Shown: in pieces, positions 23,211 to 35,333 of the stretch | How positions within the stretch are numbered: position 1 is the stretch's first letter | Layout of the letters: the number at the start of each line of letters is the position of its first letter | NCBI GenBank assembly: GCA_030248065.1 | Contig: JASAMV010000757.1 | Span: 45,159 to 109,158, forward strand | DNA from: Rhynchonema sp. JSB1_4 | Taxonomy: Eukaryota > Nematoda > Chromadorea > Monhysterida > Xyalidae | Direction: 5' to 3' | DNA length: 64,000 nucleotides | Translations under genes and position numbers: made by a program | Notes under the pieces: model-generated | What the model was told of the DNA's origin: nothing | Database searches by the model: none | Seen by the model: the letters and a program-made list of their open reading frames with translations, nothing else

Positions 23211-24160
23211 GCGCTCGTTTAGAACATTCTGCCCTAGCATTTTTTATAAAATTTTACGGCAGAATATTCTACATTCTGTCGTAACTAGTATAGAATGTTC
23301 TGCCGAAAATAACGTTGTTTATACACGTGATGGCCCCTTAGGTTGGGTGACAGTTCGATGCATTCGCACAAACCTGATTTTTTCGCTGGCTAAACTAGAT
23401 CACAAGTTATGTTTAGAATATTCTGCCCTCGGCAGACTATTCTAAACTAGGACATAGGTTACGTTTAGAACATTCTGCCGAACCTCTTGACACGTTTAGA
23501 ATATTCTGCCGTCGGCATACTGTTCTAAACTAGATTAAAACCTACATTTAGAATGTTCTGCCGAAACATATGATACGTTTAGATGGTTCTGCCGAAAAAA
23601 AAACACGACACCAGAAATCACCAATGACCACATCTCTTCCTGGCTGGTGCCTAAGCCAAAGCCTAAACGCAAAGGAAGTCAGAGCCAAACACTTGATCGC
23701 TTCCCTTTCCTTTGCGTTTAGGCTTAGGCTTAGGTACCAGCCAGGAAGAGATGTGGATTGTCGTTTCTGGAACCGTGAAGGGTGCATAATTTCGGCAGAA
23801 TGATCTAAACGTACAATATGTTTCGGCAGAACATTCTAAATGTAAGTTTTAATCTAGTTTAGAACAGCAGGCCGACGGCAGAATGTTCTAAACGAATCAA
23901 CGATTCGGCAGAATGTTCTAAACGTAAGCTATGCCCTAGTTTAGAAATGTCTGCCGAGGGCAGAATATTCTAAATGTATGATAAAGCGGAGTTTTGTGTA
24001 TTGAAGTGTCACAGAACCAGGCCCACTGTATTACTATATGGACAAATTTTATTTTTATTTTTTTCGGCAGAATATTCTATACTAGTTACGGCAGAATATA
24101 GAATATTCTGCCGTAAAATTTTGGAAAAAATGCCACGGCAGAATATTCTAAACGAGCGCC
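23211..24160. mobile_element. Fold-back element inserted in the GGTATTG minisatellite
   Basis: The ends GCGCTCGTTTAGAACATTCTG (first 20 bases) and its complement ending AACGAGCGCC define a palindromic element of 950 bp. Both arms hold many AGAA(C/T)(A/G)TTCTGCC motifs, and the centre carries CTTCCTGGCTGGTGCCTAAG and its complement near 23700. No transposase frame. GGTATTG units border both sides. Confidence 0.85.
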
Positions 24161-24678
24161 GGTATTGGTACAGGGCCGGTATTGGTATTGGTATTGGGTG
24201 TCAAAAGTGGTATTGTGCCCAGGCCTAGGCCCGGCCCGGCCCGGTCGGCGAAAAGTCCGGCCCGGCCCGTTTTGGCTTGAGGTCGGCCCGGCCCGGTCAG
24301 CCAATTTTCAACGGCCGAAAACTGAAAAAGTCCAAAAAGCTGAAAAAAATTTTCTGCAGAATACTTGTTTTCACTGGTGCAGCTGGGGGGAAGAGGTAGG
24401 TAGGAAGATTGACGCGCCATCCTGATGCAGTACGTACAGTGTAGTGGCAGGCCCATGTGTGGGAGGTAAGTATGATGCGGGGTTGGGACCGGAAGCGTGA
24501 GAGGTATGATTTTGGTCCCCCAAAAAGGGTACGTAAGTCGCCGCCCCGGCTGGTACAGTAGTACAGTGTAGTTCAGGAGTGCCGGTGTACCTCCCTGGGG
24601 GGGAAGACCCAAATCCAGGAAAAAGTCACTTTTTGAGGTAGAAAATTTGACTATCGTCAACACTTTTGGGCTAATCTC

Positions 24679-26029
24679 TACCGTAAAAACCTAAATAGAA
24701 GGGGGCTCTATTAAAGGTGCTGGTTAACAACCCTTCGACCGCGCTTGATCTTGGGGGGTAGTATATATAAACAAAGTTTGGACATCGTGTTACTCGACCC
24801 TAATCTGGTGAGCCGATTGGTTGCTTCCTGATGTTTCACGGCCACATTGAAGTTTGCCCCTCGTGAAAAAAACCGAAAAAATTTGAAACGCTGCTGTGAC
24901 ACGAATAGGCTGTTTCAAAGTTTGACACTAGAGTGACAGCAACCTCCAACAGTGTGCCGAAAACCGCAATGCACAAGAACCGCAGCTGAAACATTGCTGT
25001 GTTGTCGCTGTGCCGGCTGTGTGTTGTCGTTGTGTGTGCGCTGTGGAATGGCTGCCTTGCGCATGTTGTGGTAAACATTGTGTGAGCTGTGTAGGGTTTT
25101 GAAAACTGGGGAGCACAAACAAAAAACTTGATAATTAGAGGATTTTTATTTGTAATTGACAACTTATTTCATTCACCACAGATGCTTAAAATTATACGAG
25201 TAGAAAATCCTAACAAAAAATGGCCAGGTTTTTGAAACCTTTTATTTTTTTATTCAACAATGCGGACGTTTCAACAGCTATTGTGCATTGCGGTTTTCGG
25301 CACACTGTTGGAGGTTGCTGTCACTCTAGTGTCAAACTTTGAAACAGCCTATTCGTGTCACAGCAGCGTTTCAAATTTTTTCGGTTTTTTTCACCAGGTG
25401 CAAACTTCAACGTGGCCGTGAAACATCAGGAAGCAACCAATCGGCTGGCCAGATTAGGGTCGAGTAACACGATGTCCAAACTTTGTTTATATATACTACC
25501 CCCCAAGATCAAGCGCGGTCGAAGGGTTGTTAACCAGCACCTTTAACTCACTGACCCCATTTTGGGGGGCTCTATTCCGGGGGGGCCTCTATTAATTCAC
25601 TGACCCGAACCTGAAAAAGTTGTTCCTAGAAATACCCCCAAAAACCCCTAAAAAGGGGTTTGAAAGGAAAAGGGTTTTTTCGCTTGTAATCGCATTTATT
25701 CGTGTAAGAGAACTCGCGCCCCGCCAAAACCCCTTTTTTACTTTTTGCCTCTGTAGTTCTCTCACCCTGACTTTCTATGCAGAAACTATTCGTCAATAAG
25801 AGGCGTATTATGTGCTCTGAACGAACAACAAACGGAGAAACCAGGAGGGAAGAAGGATGCATAAATGTACCTGTGCACCACTATCAAGCCTTAATACACT
25901 ACTGTAGATGGGATGTTACTTTGGGGGGCTCTATTCCGGGGGGGCTCTATTAATTCACTGACCCCTTTTTGGGGGGCTGTATTACGGGGGGCTCTATTCC
26001 GGGGGGGCTGTATTTGGGTTTTTACGGTA
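24679..26029. mobile_element. Outer element with TACCGTAAAAACC termini, host of a nested insertion
   Basis: Inverted ends TACCGTAAAAACCTAAATA and its slightly diverged complement at 26011-26029. GGGGGGCTCTATTCCGGGG units lie subterminally. The inner element 24715-25542 is inserted in it. No clear target duplication outside. Confidence 0.7.
24711..25546. mobile_element. Inverted-repeat MITE flanked by TTAA
   Basis: The arms 24715-24974 and 25283-25542 are 260 bp each and almost identical, ending AGGTGCTGGTTAAC / GTTAACCAGCACCT. TTAA stands on both sides (24711-24714 and 25543-25546), the target typical of piggyBac-type transposition. The equal mirrored frames of 63 codons are symmetry artefacts. 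Confidence 0.85.
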
Positions 26030-26314
26030 TCTATCGTCAACAAATTTTGGGAACAATAACAATCTATCTATCGTCAACACATTTCGAACCCAAAATTGAC
26101 ATTTTTGACTCAAAATGGCTCAAAATCGGTATTTTTCACCACAAATAGGCAAAAAATCGCGCGCTAGCTCGGCCCGGCCCGGTCCCCCCAAATCTCCGGC
26201 CCGGCCCGGTCGACCAAGTCCAAAATCGCGGCCCGGCCCGGCCCGTTTCCGATCTCTGATTTGTGTTGTCTTGTTAGGTTATATATACCGTATTGTCGGA
26301 AATAGAACCCGGGG

Positions 26315-26690
26315 TATGGTTAGAGGTCGGGGGGGGGGGGGGGTACCCGACACCCGACATCTGAAAATACCCGACATTTGAGAAAAAAGCCGACACCCGA
26401 CAGTTCCAAAAAAACCGACACCCGACATCTAGTTTTTGTAAAAAAAACCGACACCCGACACCTGTTTTTGGACCAAAAACAGGCAACTTTTTGCTCCTTC
26501 GCACTGTTAGTGCAATTTTTTGGATCAAGTGACTGAATTCAAGTATTTTCACACAAAATAAACACCAAAACGACACATTCTGCGTCTTCGGAAGCATTTG
26601 ATTCGAAGAAAATTTTCTCTCAAAATTCTTTTCTCGGCAAAACTGATGTTTTGAACCGTAAGTGTCGTTGTGTCGTTGACGTCTGATTGT
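26315..26690. mobile_element. Second copy of the TGTCGGG hAT-like MITE, 3' truncated
   Basis: Begins TATGGTTAGAGGTCGGGGG and contains CCCGACACCCGACATC plus interior sequence shared with the copy at 12234-12641. It breaks off after AAGTGTCGTTGTGTCG. Confidence 0.65.
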
Positions 26691-26739
26691 GGCCGTGTCC
26701 TTTCTTCTTCACAGTGTTTTTGCCATTTTTTACTGGCTC

Positions 26740-27575
26740 ATTGAGCTGAACCAGTAAGAATTTGAAACGAGCCAGTAGATTTTGGCAAATGAGCCAGTAG
26801 AATTTCAATGGGCCAATAGAATGAGCCAGTGACCAGCTCTAGGGAGCACTTCCTGATTGGTAACAAACAGCTCAAAATCGAAAAATGTTCGCGCTTTGCG
26901 CGCTTGTTGCCACCCGGTGCTGTGGCTACTTTTGAGGGGCGGGTAGGGTACATAGGTGGAAAAAATCGGGGCGGGTAGGGGGGGTAGTGTATCTGGGATT
27001 GTGGGGGGGAAGATTTTTCGGGGCCCGGTTAGGGTACAACACAAGTTTTTTCGGGTGCCCGTTTTTATGTACTAAAAAGTACATATATCGCGCGCAGCGC
27101 GAGATTTTTTTTGCACTTTTTAGGGTTTTCGGCCGAAATTTGGGCATTTTTGACCGAAAATGGGCATTTTGGGGGTAAAAATCGGGGCGGGTAGGGTAGC
27201 GGGGCGGGTAGGGGGTAGGGTACCAGAGCGGGGCGGGTAGGGGGTAGCGTACCAGGCCGGGGCGGGTAGGGTACCATTGGGGGGACCCCCCCCCCACCCC
27301 CCCCCCAGCCACAGCACTGTTGCCACCTAAAAAAGCATGTTGTTCTTCAAAAGTGACCTTTCAGCGATCCGTGATGTAAAATGTCAAAAGTTTCGCGCTA
27401 ACGCGCGATTACTGTCAAGTTTTAGACAAAATACCTTGTTCAGCATCAGAACACACCAAAACCGCGCCAAAATCGTGATAAAACAACACATTTTACCCCA
27501 TTTTAAAATGAGCCAGTAGACTTCAAAATTAGCCAGTAGATTTTGCCAAATGAGTCAGTTGCTCATTTTGAAAAA
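26740..27575. repeat. AATGAGCCAGTAGA repeats flanking a GGGCGGGTAGGG minisatellite
   Basis: Several GAGCCAGTAGATTTTG units at 26755-26830 and 27507-27560 enclose GGGGCGGGTAGGGTACC repeats (26935-27275). The arrangement suggests one element with subterminal repeats; the ends are not defined. Confidence 0.5.
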
Positions 27576-27608
27576 AACCTGCTTCTTGACATACCAGACT
27601 CAGCTTTA

Positions 27609-30600
27609 ATGATGGACGCAGCAGTGGACGCCGAGGCAGAGTTTCACGGCGCCGTTCGGGAATACATCGTCAGTCTTGGTTTAATTTGTTTCAGTTAATC
27701 GTATCCTAAGAGCGGTGTCCGTAGTTTTTTCGCCAACTTTGTGGCAATTTCGCCACTTGAGCTCCCTCCAAATCTACACTTGGAATGGAGTTCGCATCAA
27801 GTGCAGACTGTCGTCGGTCGCCTACGCTGGCGTAAAGTACCGTTCTTTATTTTTCGTTAAGAAACCGTTTTTTTCAAATACTTTTCCAGTACTTAGGGGA
27901 TCCGGTCAAAAAAGTGAAGTATTTGGGCACAACATGTGAGCACATGACACAAGAATAGGGCTTCATAGATAATTTTGGTCCGAACATCCGACCAGAAGTT
28001 AACCCGAACCAAAAAACTTATTGGTTTTGTGTTACAATTTTTGGGGAAATAAAAAACCACCTTGAAAAATAAATGGGAAAGTGTTCGTGTGTCGAAAAAA
28101 ACGGTTTTATGGTGTTTTCGTGAAAAAAATGGTTTTATCGTCCGCCAGTATACGGTCGCCATTTGCAATTTTTTTCAATATATAGAACAGTGTAGTGCCG
28201 GGCATGTGGTTGCGTTGCGTTGCGTTGCAAGCACTGTAGTGTAGGTATCGGCATTAATGGGTCCCACACACCCAATTGGTATTTTAGTCAATTGGCCTGC
28301 CACCACACTGGTTGCAATGCAAAAAGGTACTACCCAGTCTCCAGAAGGTTATCTGTAGCAGGAAGTAAACTGTACATGCTTTAAAAATTGTCGCAATTCT
28401 TGTAAAAAACTGTTTGGAACCGGCTGTGCACATTTGCAGATTTGCCTGCTGTTGTTCATGATGTTGTATGGCTTCTCATACGGTATCATTCGCACGTTCA
28501 AAACGCGGTCGGACAAGGATGATCTGTATTCAAGCGATGCCGACGATTATGTCGTGTACAGAATTTCGTGGGTTTGACGTTCGGTTTGAGAATATCGTGG
28601 CACTTTCTGAGAGACCGATGACTCAGTTTATGGCCTAGGGCCACAGAAGCGGATTACCACACTTACACTAACACTAACGTTTACACTTACACTAGCACTA
28701 ACGTTTACACTAACACTAGCACCAACGTTGACACCAACAGTAACATAAACGTAAGGTTTTTTCTCTTTTGTGTTTACTTGAATGTCAGCGTTAGTGTTAC
28801 TGTTAGTGTTAAGGCTAATGTAATCCGCTTCTATGGACCGGGCCCGGTTTAAAACGTAAGTTCCTCGCTTGGTCACTTTGGGGCATCATGACCATATTGG
28901 TTGAATGTGTTAACAGGAGCGGGTTTTGCCAGTTTCGGCGTGATTTCACAGACGGGCGAAGTGGCAGGCCTCGTCGATGCGAACACGTGCGCTGTCTCAA
29001 ACTTTGGGCGATCTGACGATGTTCGCTATTTGTTCTCCAGGGTGTGGATCGCCACGTTTTCACTCGCTGTCAGCATCGGCGCTGTACTGCTGTTGCCGTT
29101 CTCAATTTTGAGCAATGAAATTCTGCTGCGTAACCCGGACAGTTGGTACATCCAATGGCTGAACAGCTCGTTAATTCTCAGTTAGTTTTGTTGCTTTCAA
29201 ATCAGGGTTTTTTTGAAAAATTTTCACTTCCTGTCCACACATAGATAAAAATTTTCACTTCCTGTCGAAATTAAGTGCAAAAGGAGTATATAGCAGTGTT
29301 TTATTTCGTTTTGGGTGAGCAAAAACTGACCAAATTTTGACGATTTTGGGTCTTTCGGATGCAAAACTGTTTTAACCTAGTGCGGTTTGCACCTAACCTG
29401 ATTTTAGGTGCCAATTGCCATTAAAAATGTCCAAAAGACTGTTTCAAATTGTTTGCACACCAATGCCTCAGTGCATTTCTGCACACATTGTCCCTTTGCA
29501 TTGCAGGTCTCTGGAATTATATATTTCTGCTGACAAACTCGTGCATATTCATTCTGCTGCCGTTTGCCTACTTCTTCATAGAGTCGCAAGGCTTCTCGAG
29601 CATGCGGAAGGTTGGTGTTCGTTGCTTTGCGTTGAGGGGTTCTTGAATTAAAACGGTCTGCTTTTTAAAAAAATGGAGAATGACAAAAGAACAATATTTA
29701 AAGGGAACTGAATTTGCAATTTGTGTCGGTCTTGACAAAAAGGCGGATGAACAAAATATTTTTGGCCATGTGCCACTTTCAACTTTGTCCGTTTACGGCT
29801 CAAATTTCGTCAAGTTTAATCCAACTTGGAGGCTGGTTTTTCCCAAAAATGTGCCCAGGATCCAAGCGCAATTTCGAAGTTGAAGTGGCTATTTGGGGAT
29901 TGGTTTGGCCATTCTGGTGGTACAAAAAAGCACGATTTTGGCGCGGAACGCTAAGTTTTGGGTGTTTTCTAAAATAAGATAAGTATAAGATAAGTAAAAG
30001 AAAAGGGGTGGTTCTAAACTAGCTGAAATAACGCATCTGGCGCTAATCGCCACCTGGGCCAAATTTCAAGTGGCTATTTGGAAATCTAAGGTGGCGAAAT
30101 CGCCGTCTCAAGAGGCTAAAAAACCGTGGCTATTGCAGGGCATCATGACACGCGTGTACGAGTCATTGATTTTGTGCGCCCTCTCGGTGGTGGTGATTTG
30201 TTGTCTGGTCAATCTTGTGTGGATCATGTTTGACGAAGAGAACGCCCGAACGCTCGCCTTGCTCAGTTTGGTTGACAGTTGTTCTTGTTTCATTTAGTCT
30301 GAAGTTTACCAATAAAAGTGCATGAATTCGATTTCTCTGTGCAGAAATCTGGAACTATCAACTGCCGTTCATCTACTCGTGCATGTCGCTGTTCGGCGTC
30401 GTTATGCTGCTCAGTTAGTCACGTTTTTGATTGCGTTATGACGGCGTTTGTGTCTTGTTTACATTATTTCTGTGGTCACTTACGGTCAATATCTTCAGTC
30501 TGCACACCAGTGGGTCTGGCGCGAATGTTCAGCGAAGTCGGGGGCTACGTACTGAAGCCCAAGGTTCGTCTTCCTTGATCACATACTCGTCTTTCTACAA

Positions 30601-33600
30601 TATTGTTGCAAAAGTTCACAAATTCCAAGAGAGTATGTTTGCAGCTGGTGAGCGAGGTTGATGATGATTTGATGATCAACAGACTGCAGACAGAGAGCAT
30701 ACAGCGTCGACAAGCTGCGTTGGCTGCTGGTTGGTTTCATAGTTTTTTTTAGACACTTTTTAGGTGCAATTTGCACCTAAAAAATCTGAATTGCGCCTAA
30801 AAATCCAGGGTTAGGTGCAAGGTTGCACCTAAAATTTTGGGCCCTTATTTGCTTAATTTAGCATTTATACAGCATCTTTTAAGGTTGGAAAGCTTAGAAA
30901 CAAAAAAAATGCGCTGCGCGGCTTTTCATTCCTTCCAATAAATTCCATCGAAGCATTTGGTCGACATCGACAAAAAATATTGATCTGATTGATTGATTTC
31001 GTACACAGTTAGTACCTGGTGTGCTGGTGATAAGATTCAAAACAAATACATTCTGTACTAGGATCAGTGTAATTCCTGGTCCGGCGAGGCGGTTAGTGAA
31101 CCTACCCACTTTGTCGGTGCGGCGGTTAGTGTACCTCGCTGTGGGGAAATGAGGGGGGAAGACCAAAATTCAGGAAAAAGTCCTTTGAGGTAAAAAATTT
31201 CACCTATTTTTGCCCTTTTTTGGAAAAAATTCTCCATAAATAGGGTATTTTGGCGGCTTTTGTCAACATTGACCTGAAAATTACCCATTTTAGGCCTAAA
31301 ATGCCCACCTTGGGCTAAAAATGCCTATTTTAGGCAAAAATTGCGGCGGTTAGTGTACCTGGTGCGGCGGTTAGTGTACTAGTGTACCTTGGTCGCGGCG
31401 GTTAGTGTACCTTAGGAGGGGACCCCCCTCCCCCCAGGAACTACACTGACTAGAACTAGAGCAGAGCATGACAACAGTATTAGATACCCACACAGTAAAT
31501 GAACAGCGAAAGTAATTGATTCGTACGTGACCCCCAAATGTGGATATGGTGACATGAAAATTTTACTGTTTCGTTTTCGTTTCGTTACAAAATGTGCTAC
31601 AAAATGTTGAACTTTCCCTGAAAAGTTTGCTTTTGCTAAAGGAAAAGGCATTCATTGCGTTACAACTTTATTGAACTTCTAAAAGCACGCAAATAGCATT
31701 GAACACACAACCTGGCAAAAAAGCCTAAAATTGGCGTTTTTTGTCCAAAATAGGGGTTGCACCTACTTTGGCCAGCTTGCACCTAAAAATTGGGGGGTTG
31801 CACCTAAGTTGCACCTGGTGAATTTTGAAAAAAACCCTGGTTGGTTTGGTTATTGAGTATTTGTTGGCTTCGTCAATTACCAACCAGCCTAACGATAGAC
31901 AACGGTTCATCAAATGTCCAGGGCTTCTTGTTTCAATTTTCCCGATGCAAATTGCCCGATTGCACGTTACTTCCGCCACTACAGGCGCAAGTGTATTCTG
32001 AGTGCAATTTGCACGTAACCTTCTGGATATTTAGATACAAATAAACAACTTTTAAATGCAAATTACACCTGAAAACCAAAAATCCAAAAGTCTTTGCCTG
32101 GGTGCAGCAGCGACAACGGGCAACGGTTTCGGCGGCATCTACCATCAGCGATTGTGTCTCGAACAACATTACACAGCGGCCAATGGCACCACACAACCGG
32201 CCGAGCCGACTTTACTCGATTTAGGTTCGTATCTAAAGAAATGATGTCTTTTATTGATTTGTTCAGTGGCATAATAGCGCGGTGTTTTTTTGCATTCTCC
32301 AGCGATCGTGCGGAAACATCTGGAGAGACAGAAGCGTCGCATGAGATGGCTGAACAATCTGAAATATCCGATCGTCATGCTCGCTCTGCTCGCACTAACG
32401 GTTGGCTCAGGGCTTGCCAATGTTTTTTTTGAGTTTTTCGTCATTTGGGAAACGATGTGGCCGGAATGCACATTGCTGGCATTCAGTTCCGCTTTGGCCG
32501 GTGGCCATACTGCAATTTCTAGCAATTTTTTGGTGATTCATGGGAATTGACAACAGCACATTCGACCAGCGTTCTCAGTGAACAACTGCAGATAATAACA
32601 ATTCTCAAAAAAAATGTCTGAGAGGGTGCTCGTTTCAAATAAATCGCGTAGTTTGGCTGTCAGACAGCAACCATTTCTACAGTTTCTCCTTTGTCACAAT
32701 CATTGTCGTTGTGCAGATCGTGCTGGTGGCGTACGTGGTGAACAACATTCTGCAATTGTTGATCGGTTTGCGATCACTGCCCGCCCGTCAGTCGGACGCC
32801 GGTGACATCGGCAATCGGTCAATGTCCGCGTTGGGGCTGTTCGGTGCCGTCGTAGAGGTCGTCATCACATTGTGAGCACTTTTCGCCATTTGGGCTTCTT
32901 GTCTGGTCTTCTTGACTGCGCTTGGCCAAAGTTGTTCTGAACAAAAATATTTCCCAACTCCTGTCAAAAATTGGAAAATTTCGAAAAAAGACCAATGTTT
33001 CCCGGAGTCTGAGTTTTTTTTGGTTTTTTTCACGTCCCAGATGGACCCGGTTTTTTCGTGAAAGAAAACGGTTTTGTCCATCCGCCGGTACAGTCAGTCA
33101 AATCCAACCTATCAATACACTGTATTGCATTGCAGCTACGTTATATCGGCGTCATTGGTCGGTTTCTATCGACTGCCAGTGCTGGGCACAAGACTCAGGC
33201 CGCAGAGGCGAAAGACGTCGATGACAAAAGTGATCGTGAATTGTATATTGATACTGATACTCAGTTCGGCGTTGCCCGTGCTCACGAGGACTCTCGGTAT
33301 GTCTGCTGCTGCATTGGGTCTCTCATGTTGTTGTTGTTGTTGTGTTTTTTGTTGTTATTGTTGTTGATGGTGATGATGGGTGCTACAAGGGTAAGGGCGC
33401 CAGCGCGCCGCACACTCCACGTCTCTCTAATCCATGCTAATGGGAATAAGAAAGACTGCACATAATTCACCGGCCAGAATATTGATAAAGTTGCTTTTAA
33501 TCGATGGCGTTCATCTTCACACAGGTATCTGCACATTTGATCTACTGGGCAACTACGGCAAGATCGACTGGCTGGGCAACTTCTACCTGGTGTTCGGCTA

Positions 33601-34435
33601 CAACGTCATATTCGCTGCCGTCACCGGCGTGTGTCTGGTCACAAAGTTCACATCGGGTCTGCGACATGCGCTCTTTAAACGGTGGGTAATTTTAGTTCGT
33701 TTATTTATTTGCTATGGATTTAGTTCACTTACTAACCTGAACTTGTATTTGGTGCTGTTTGGATTTTTTGTGGGCGAAGAAGACAATTTCTTTGAGATCC
33801 GATTTTCCCTAAAAATTCTCAAAAGCGCAACCGCCACCAGAAGTGGTTGCGCCCCAAAACACGACGATGAAAAACTGAACAATCCTACGTGGGTCGAAGA
33901 CATTGTGCTACAAAGACACCGCCAAAAGAGGGTCCTCGAGTTCAGCTAGACAAGCATTACCTCTGCAGCCTGCACAGTCACAGTTTTTGTGTCAAGTGGC
34001 TTGCATTGTTACCAGGGTTTATTTTTTCAAAATGGGCTAGTAGCATAAAGCTAGGAAAGTGAAAATTTTAGTAGCTTTTTTCTGCTGAAATGCCAATTTA
34101 CTAGCTTTTTTTGGCCCAAATATAAAAATTTAGTAGCTCTTACGCTACTAAATTTGAAAATTTACTAGCTTTTCAAAAAAATTTAGTAGCTAAAAAGCTA
34201 CTAAATTTGGTTTAAAAAAATTCATGATTGTTACAGATTCAACGAAGCAGCTGGCGGTGATGCGACGGGCAAACGACAACGCTACTCATCGAGTCGGTCG
34301 GACACGAACGTGGTGAGACATCGAAGTGGCTTGGATGTCGGACATCATCAGATCCAGGAGAATGGGGACTCGTTGATGGACGAATTGGACTTGGCTGACG
34401 AATGTGCTGAAGACGGGCACGAGCATCAGGACTGA
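27609..34435 (+). CDS. lmbr1: LMBR1-family multi-pass membrane protein, complete, 554 aa
   Basis: Fourteen exons: 27609-27668, 28440-28567, 29041-29180, 29507-29610, 30139-30265, 30345-30413, 30499-30563, 30645-30729, 32108-32224, 32303-32400, 32717-32871, 33136-33296, 33525-33681 and 34237-34435. They sum to 1665 nt and every phase agrees. The protein follows vertebrate LMBR1 (about 490 aa) from end to end: FHGAVREYI, then hydrophobic segments (LAVSIGAVLLLPFSI, SNEILL), YIQWLN, SLWNY, LPFAYFFIESQGF, CTPVGLARMF, a charged central helix, LSSALPVLTRTLG and WLGNFYLVFGYN. The longer C-terminus is hydrophilic and acidic. LMBR1 and LMBR1L are lipocalin-receptor-like multi-span proteins; the precise role here is unknown. 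Introns 1, 2 and 8 carry repeats. The upstream neighbour is repeat DNA; TET lies downstream on the same strand. Confidence 0.95.
27838..28160. mobile_element. MITE-like copy in lmbr1 intron 1
   Basis: Opens ACCGTTCTTTATTTTTCG with TTTTCCAGTACTTAGGGG, closes AAACGGTTTTATGG... and GTCCGCCAGTATACGG. Same family as 6030-6405 and 34885-35333. Confidence 0.6.
28641..28836. mobile_element. Small hairpin element with ACACTAACG units in lmbr1 intron 2
   Basis: Terminal repeats CCACAGAAGCGGATTAC (28641-28657) and GTAATCCGCTTCTATGG (28820-28836) are inverted with one mismatch. The interior is tandem TTACACTAACACTAACG units on the left and their complement on the right, so the whole would fold back. Confidence 0.75.
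30755..30845. repeat. GCACCTAAAA repeats, left block (lmbr1 intron 8)
   Basis: Several copies of TTAGGTGCAA and TTGCACCTAAAA. The same motifs recur at 31740-31830 and 29385-29412, suggesting the two ends of a larger insertion in this 1.4-kb intron. Confidence 0.5.
31065..31448. mobile_element. hAT-like MITE with CAGTGTA(A/G)TTCC termini in lmbr1 intron 8
   Basis: Ends CAGTGTAATTCCTGG and CCAGGAACTACACTG. The 8-bp flanks ACTAGGAT and ACTAGAAC match at six positions, consistent with an old target duplication. Repeated GCGGCGGTTAGTGTACC lies inside. Confidence 0.75.
34025..34225. repeat. TTTAGTAGCTTTTT repeats in the last lmbr1 intron
   Basis: About eight copies of TTTAGTAGCT or its complement, including AGCTAAAAAGCTACTAAATT, which can form hairpins. 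Confidence 0.6.
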
Positions 34436-34651
34436 GAACGAACGGCAGATCTGCGCCGATCGCTGTGCCTTTCTGCACGTGGTTTTTTGTCGTTTTATGC
34501 ACGTTATCTCTCGTCACGGTTGATCTGTGCGATTATGGTTAGTGCGTTTTGCGTTGGTATTTGCGAACTCGCATCTGTTCCGATTGTTGATGCAAATTGT
34601 TGAAAAAACTATCGTAATTTTCCATTGGATATCAAGTCGACGTGTTAATTT

Positions 34652-34657
34652 AATAAA
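34652..34657 (+). terminator. Poly(A) signal AATAAA of lmbr1
   Basis: AATAAA 217 nt after the lmbr1 stop codon; the first good signal downstream. Confidence 0.6.
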
Positions 34658-34884
34658 GCCGATTGCACTCAACAGAAGCGGTTGGGGTATTGCCAGTATC
34701 TTTACTTTTGATTGAAAATTTGAATAACACACAAAATTGTTTGATTAGTCTGCAAGTTTCGTGATTAATGATATGGACTGCTCGGATTTTATTCACGTGA
34801 TTGTCAGTCTGCGACTGCTTTTGCATATACATATACTGAAGCCCACAAGTTTCGATCGTACAACTTTATCATTTGTGTTACTTA

Positions 34885-35333
34885 TACTGTCATAAGGAAC
34901 CGTTTTTTATTTTTCGTGAAAAAAAACGGTTTTTTTCGAAAACCGTTTTTTTCCAAATACTTTTCCAATACTTAAGAACGTAATTTCGAAAAATATAACA
35001 ATTTCAGTGCAAAATTTGTTCGAAGTGACGAGAGTGTTCTTGAAGAGTGTTGAAGTCAGTCGAAAACACTTGGTTTACACGCTTTTTGGCCTATTGTGGG
35101 CCGGTTAATTTTTGTGCTCGAGCCAATTTTTCACTGAAATCGAAAAACTCATCAGTTTTGCATTACAATTTTTTGGAAAAATTGGGATAAAGTACCGATA
35201 TTTTTCCGATCAAAAACCGAAAAGATACCCACGGAAAAATAAATGGAAAAGTATTCGGGTCTCGGAAAAAAACGGTTTTTTTTCGTTTTTTTTCGAAAAA
35301 AACCGGTTTTTTTCCGCCTGCCAGTATAGTGTT
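34885..35333. mobile_element. MITE-like copy downstream of lmbr1
   Basis: Begins TATACTGTCATAAGGAACCG and ends CCGCCTGCCAGTATA, with AAAAACGGTTTTTTTCG blocks at both ends and CTTTTCCAATACTTAAG near the left end. The inverted TATACTG ends define the unit. Confidence 0.65.

Noticed and set aside
22637..23445. Open frames of 77-216 codons on both strands
   Set aside because: They are translations of the GGTATTG minisatellite, which is free of stops in several frames.
24711..25546. Mirrored 63-codon frames resembling a small conserved protein
   Set aside because: Again an inverted-repeat artefact, within a TTAA-flanked MITE.
33282..33536. Minus-strand frame with poly-Asn
   Set aside because: It is the antisense of a GTTGTT microsatellite in an lmbr1 intron and of the following lmbr1 exon.
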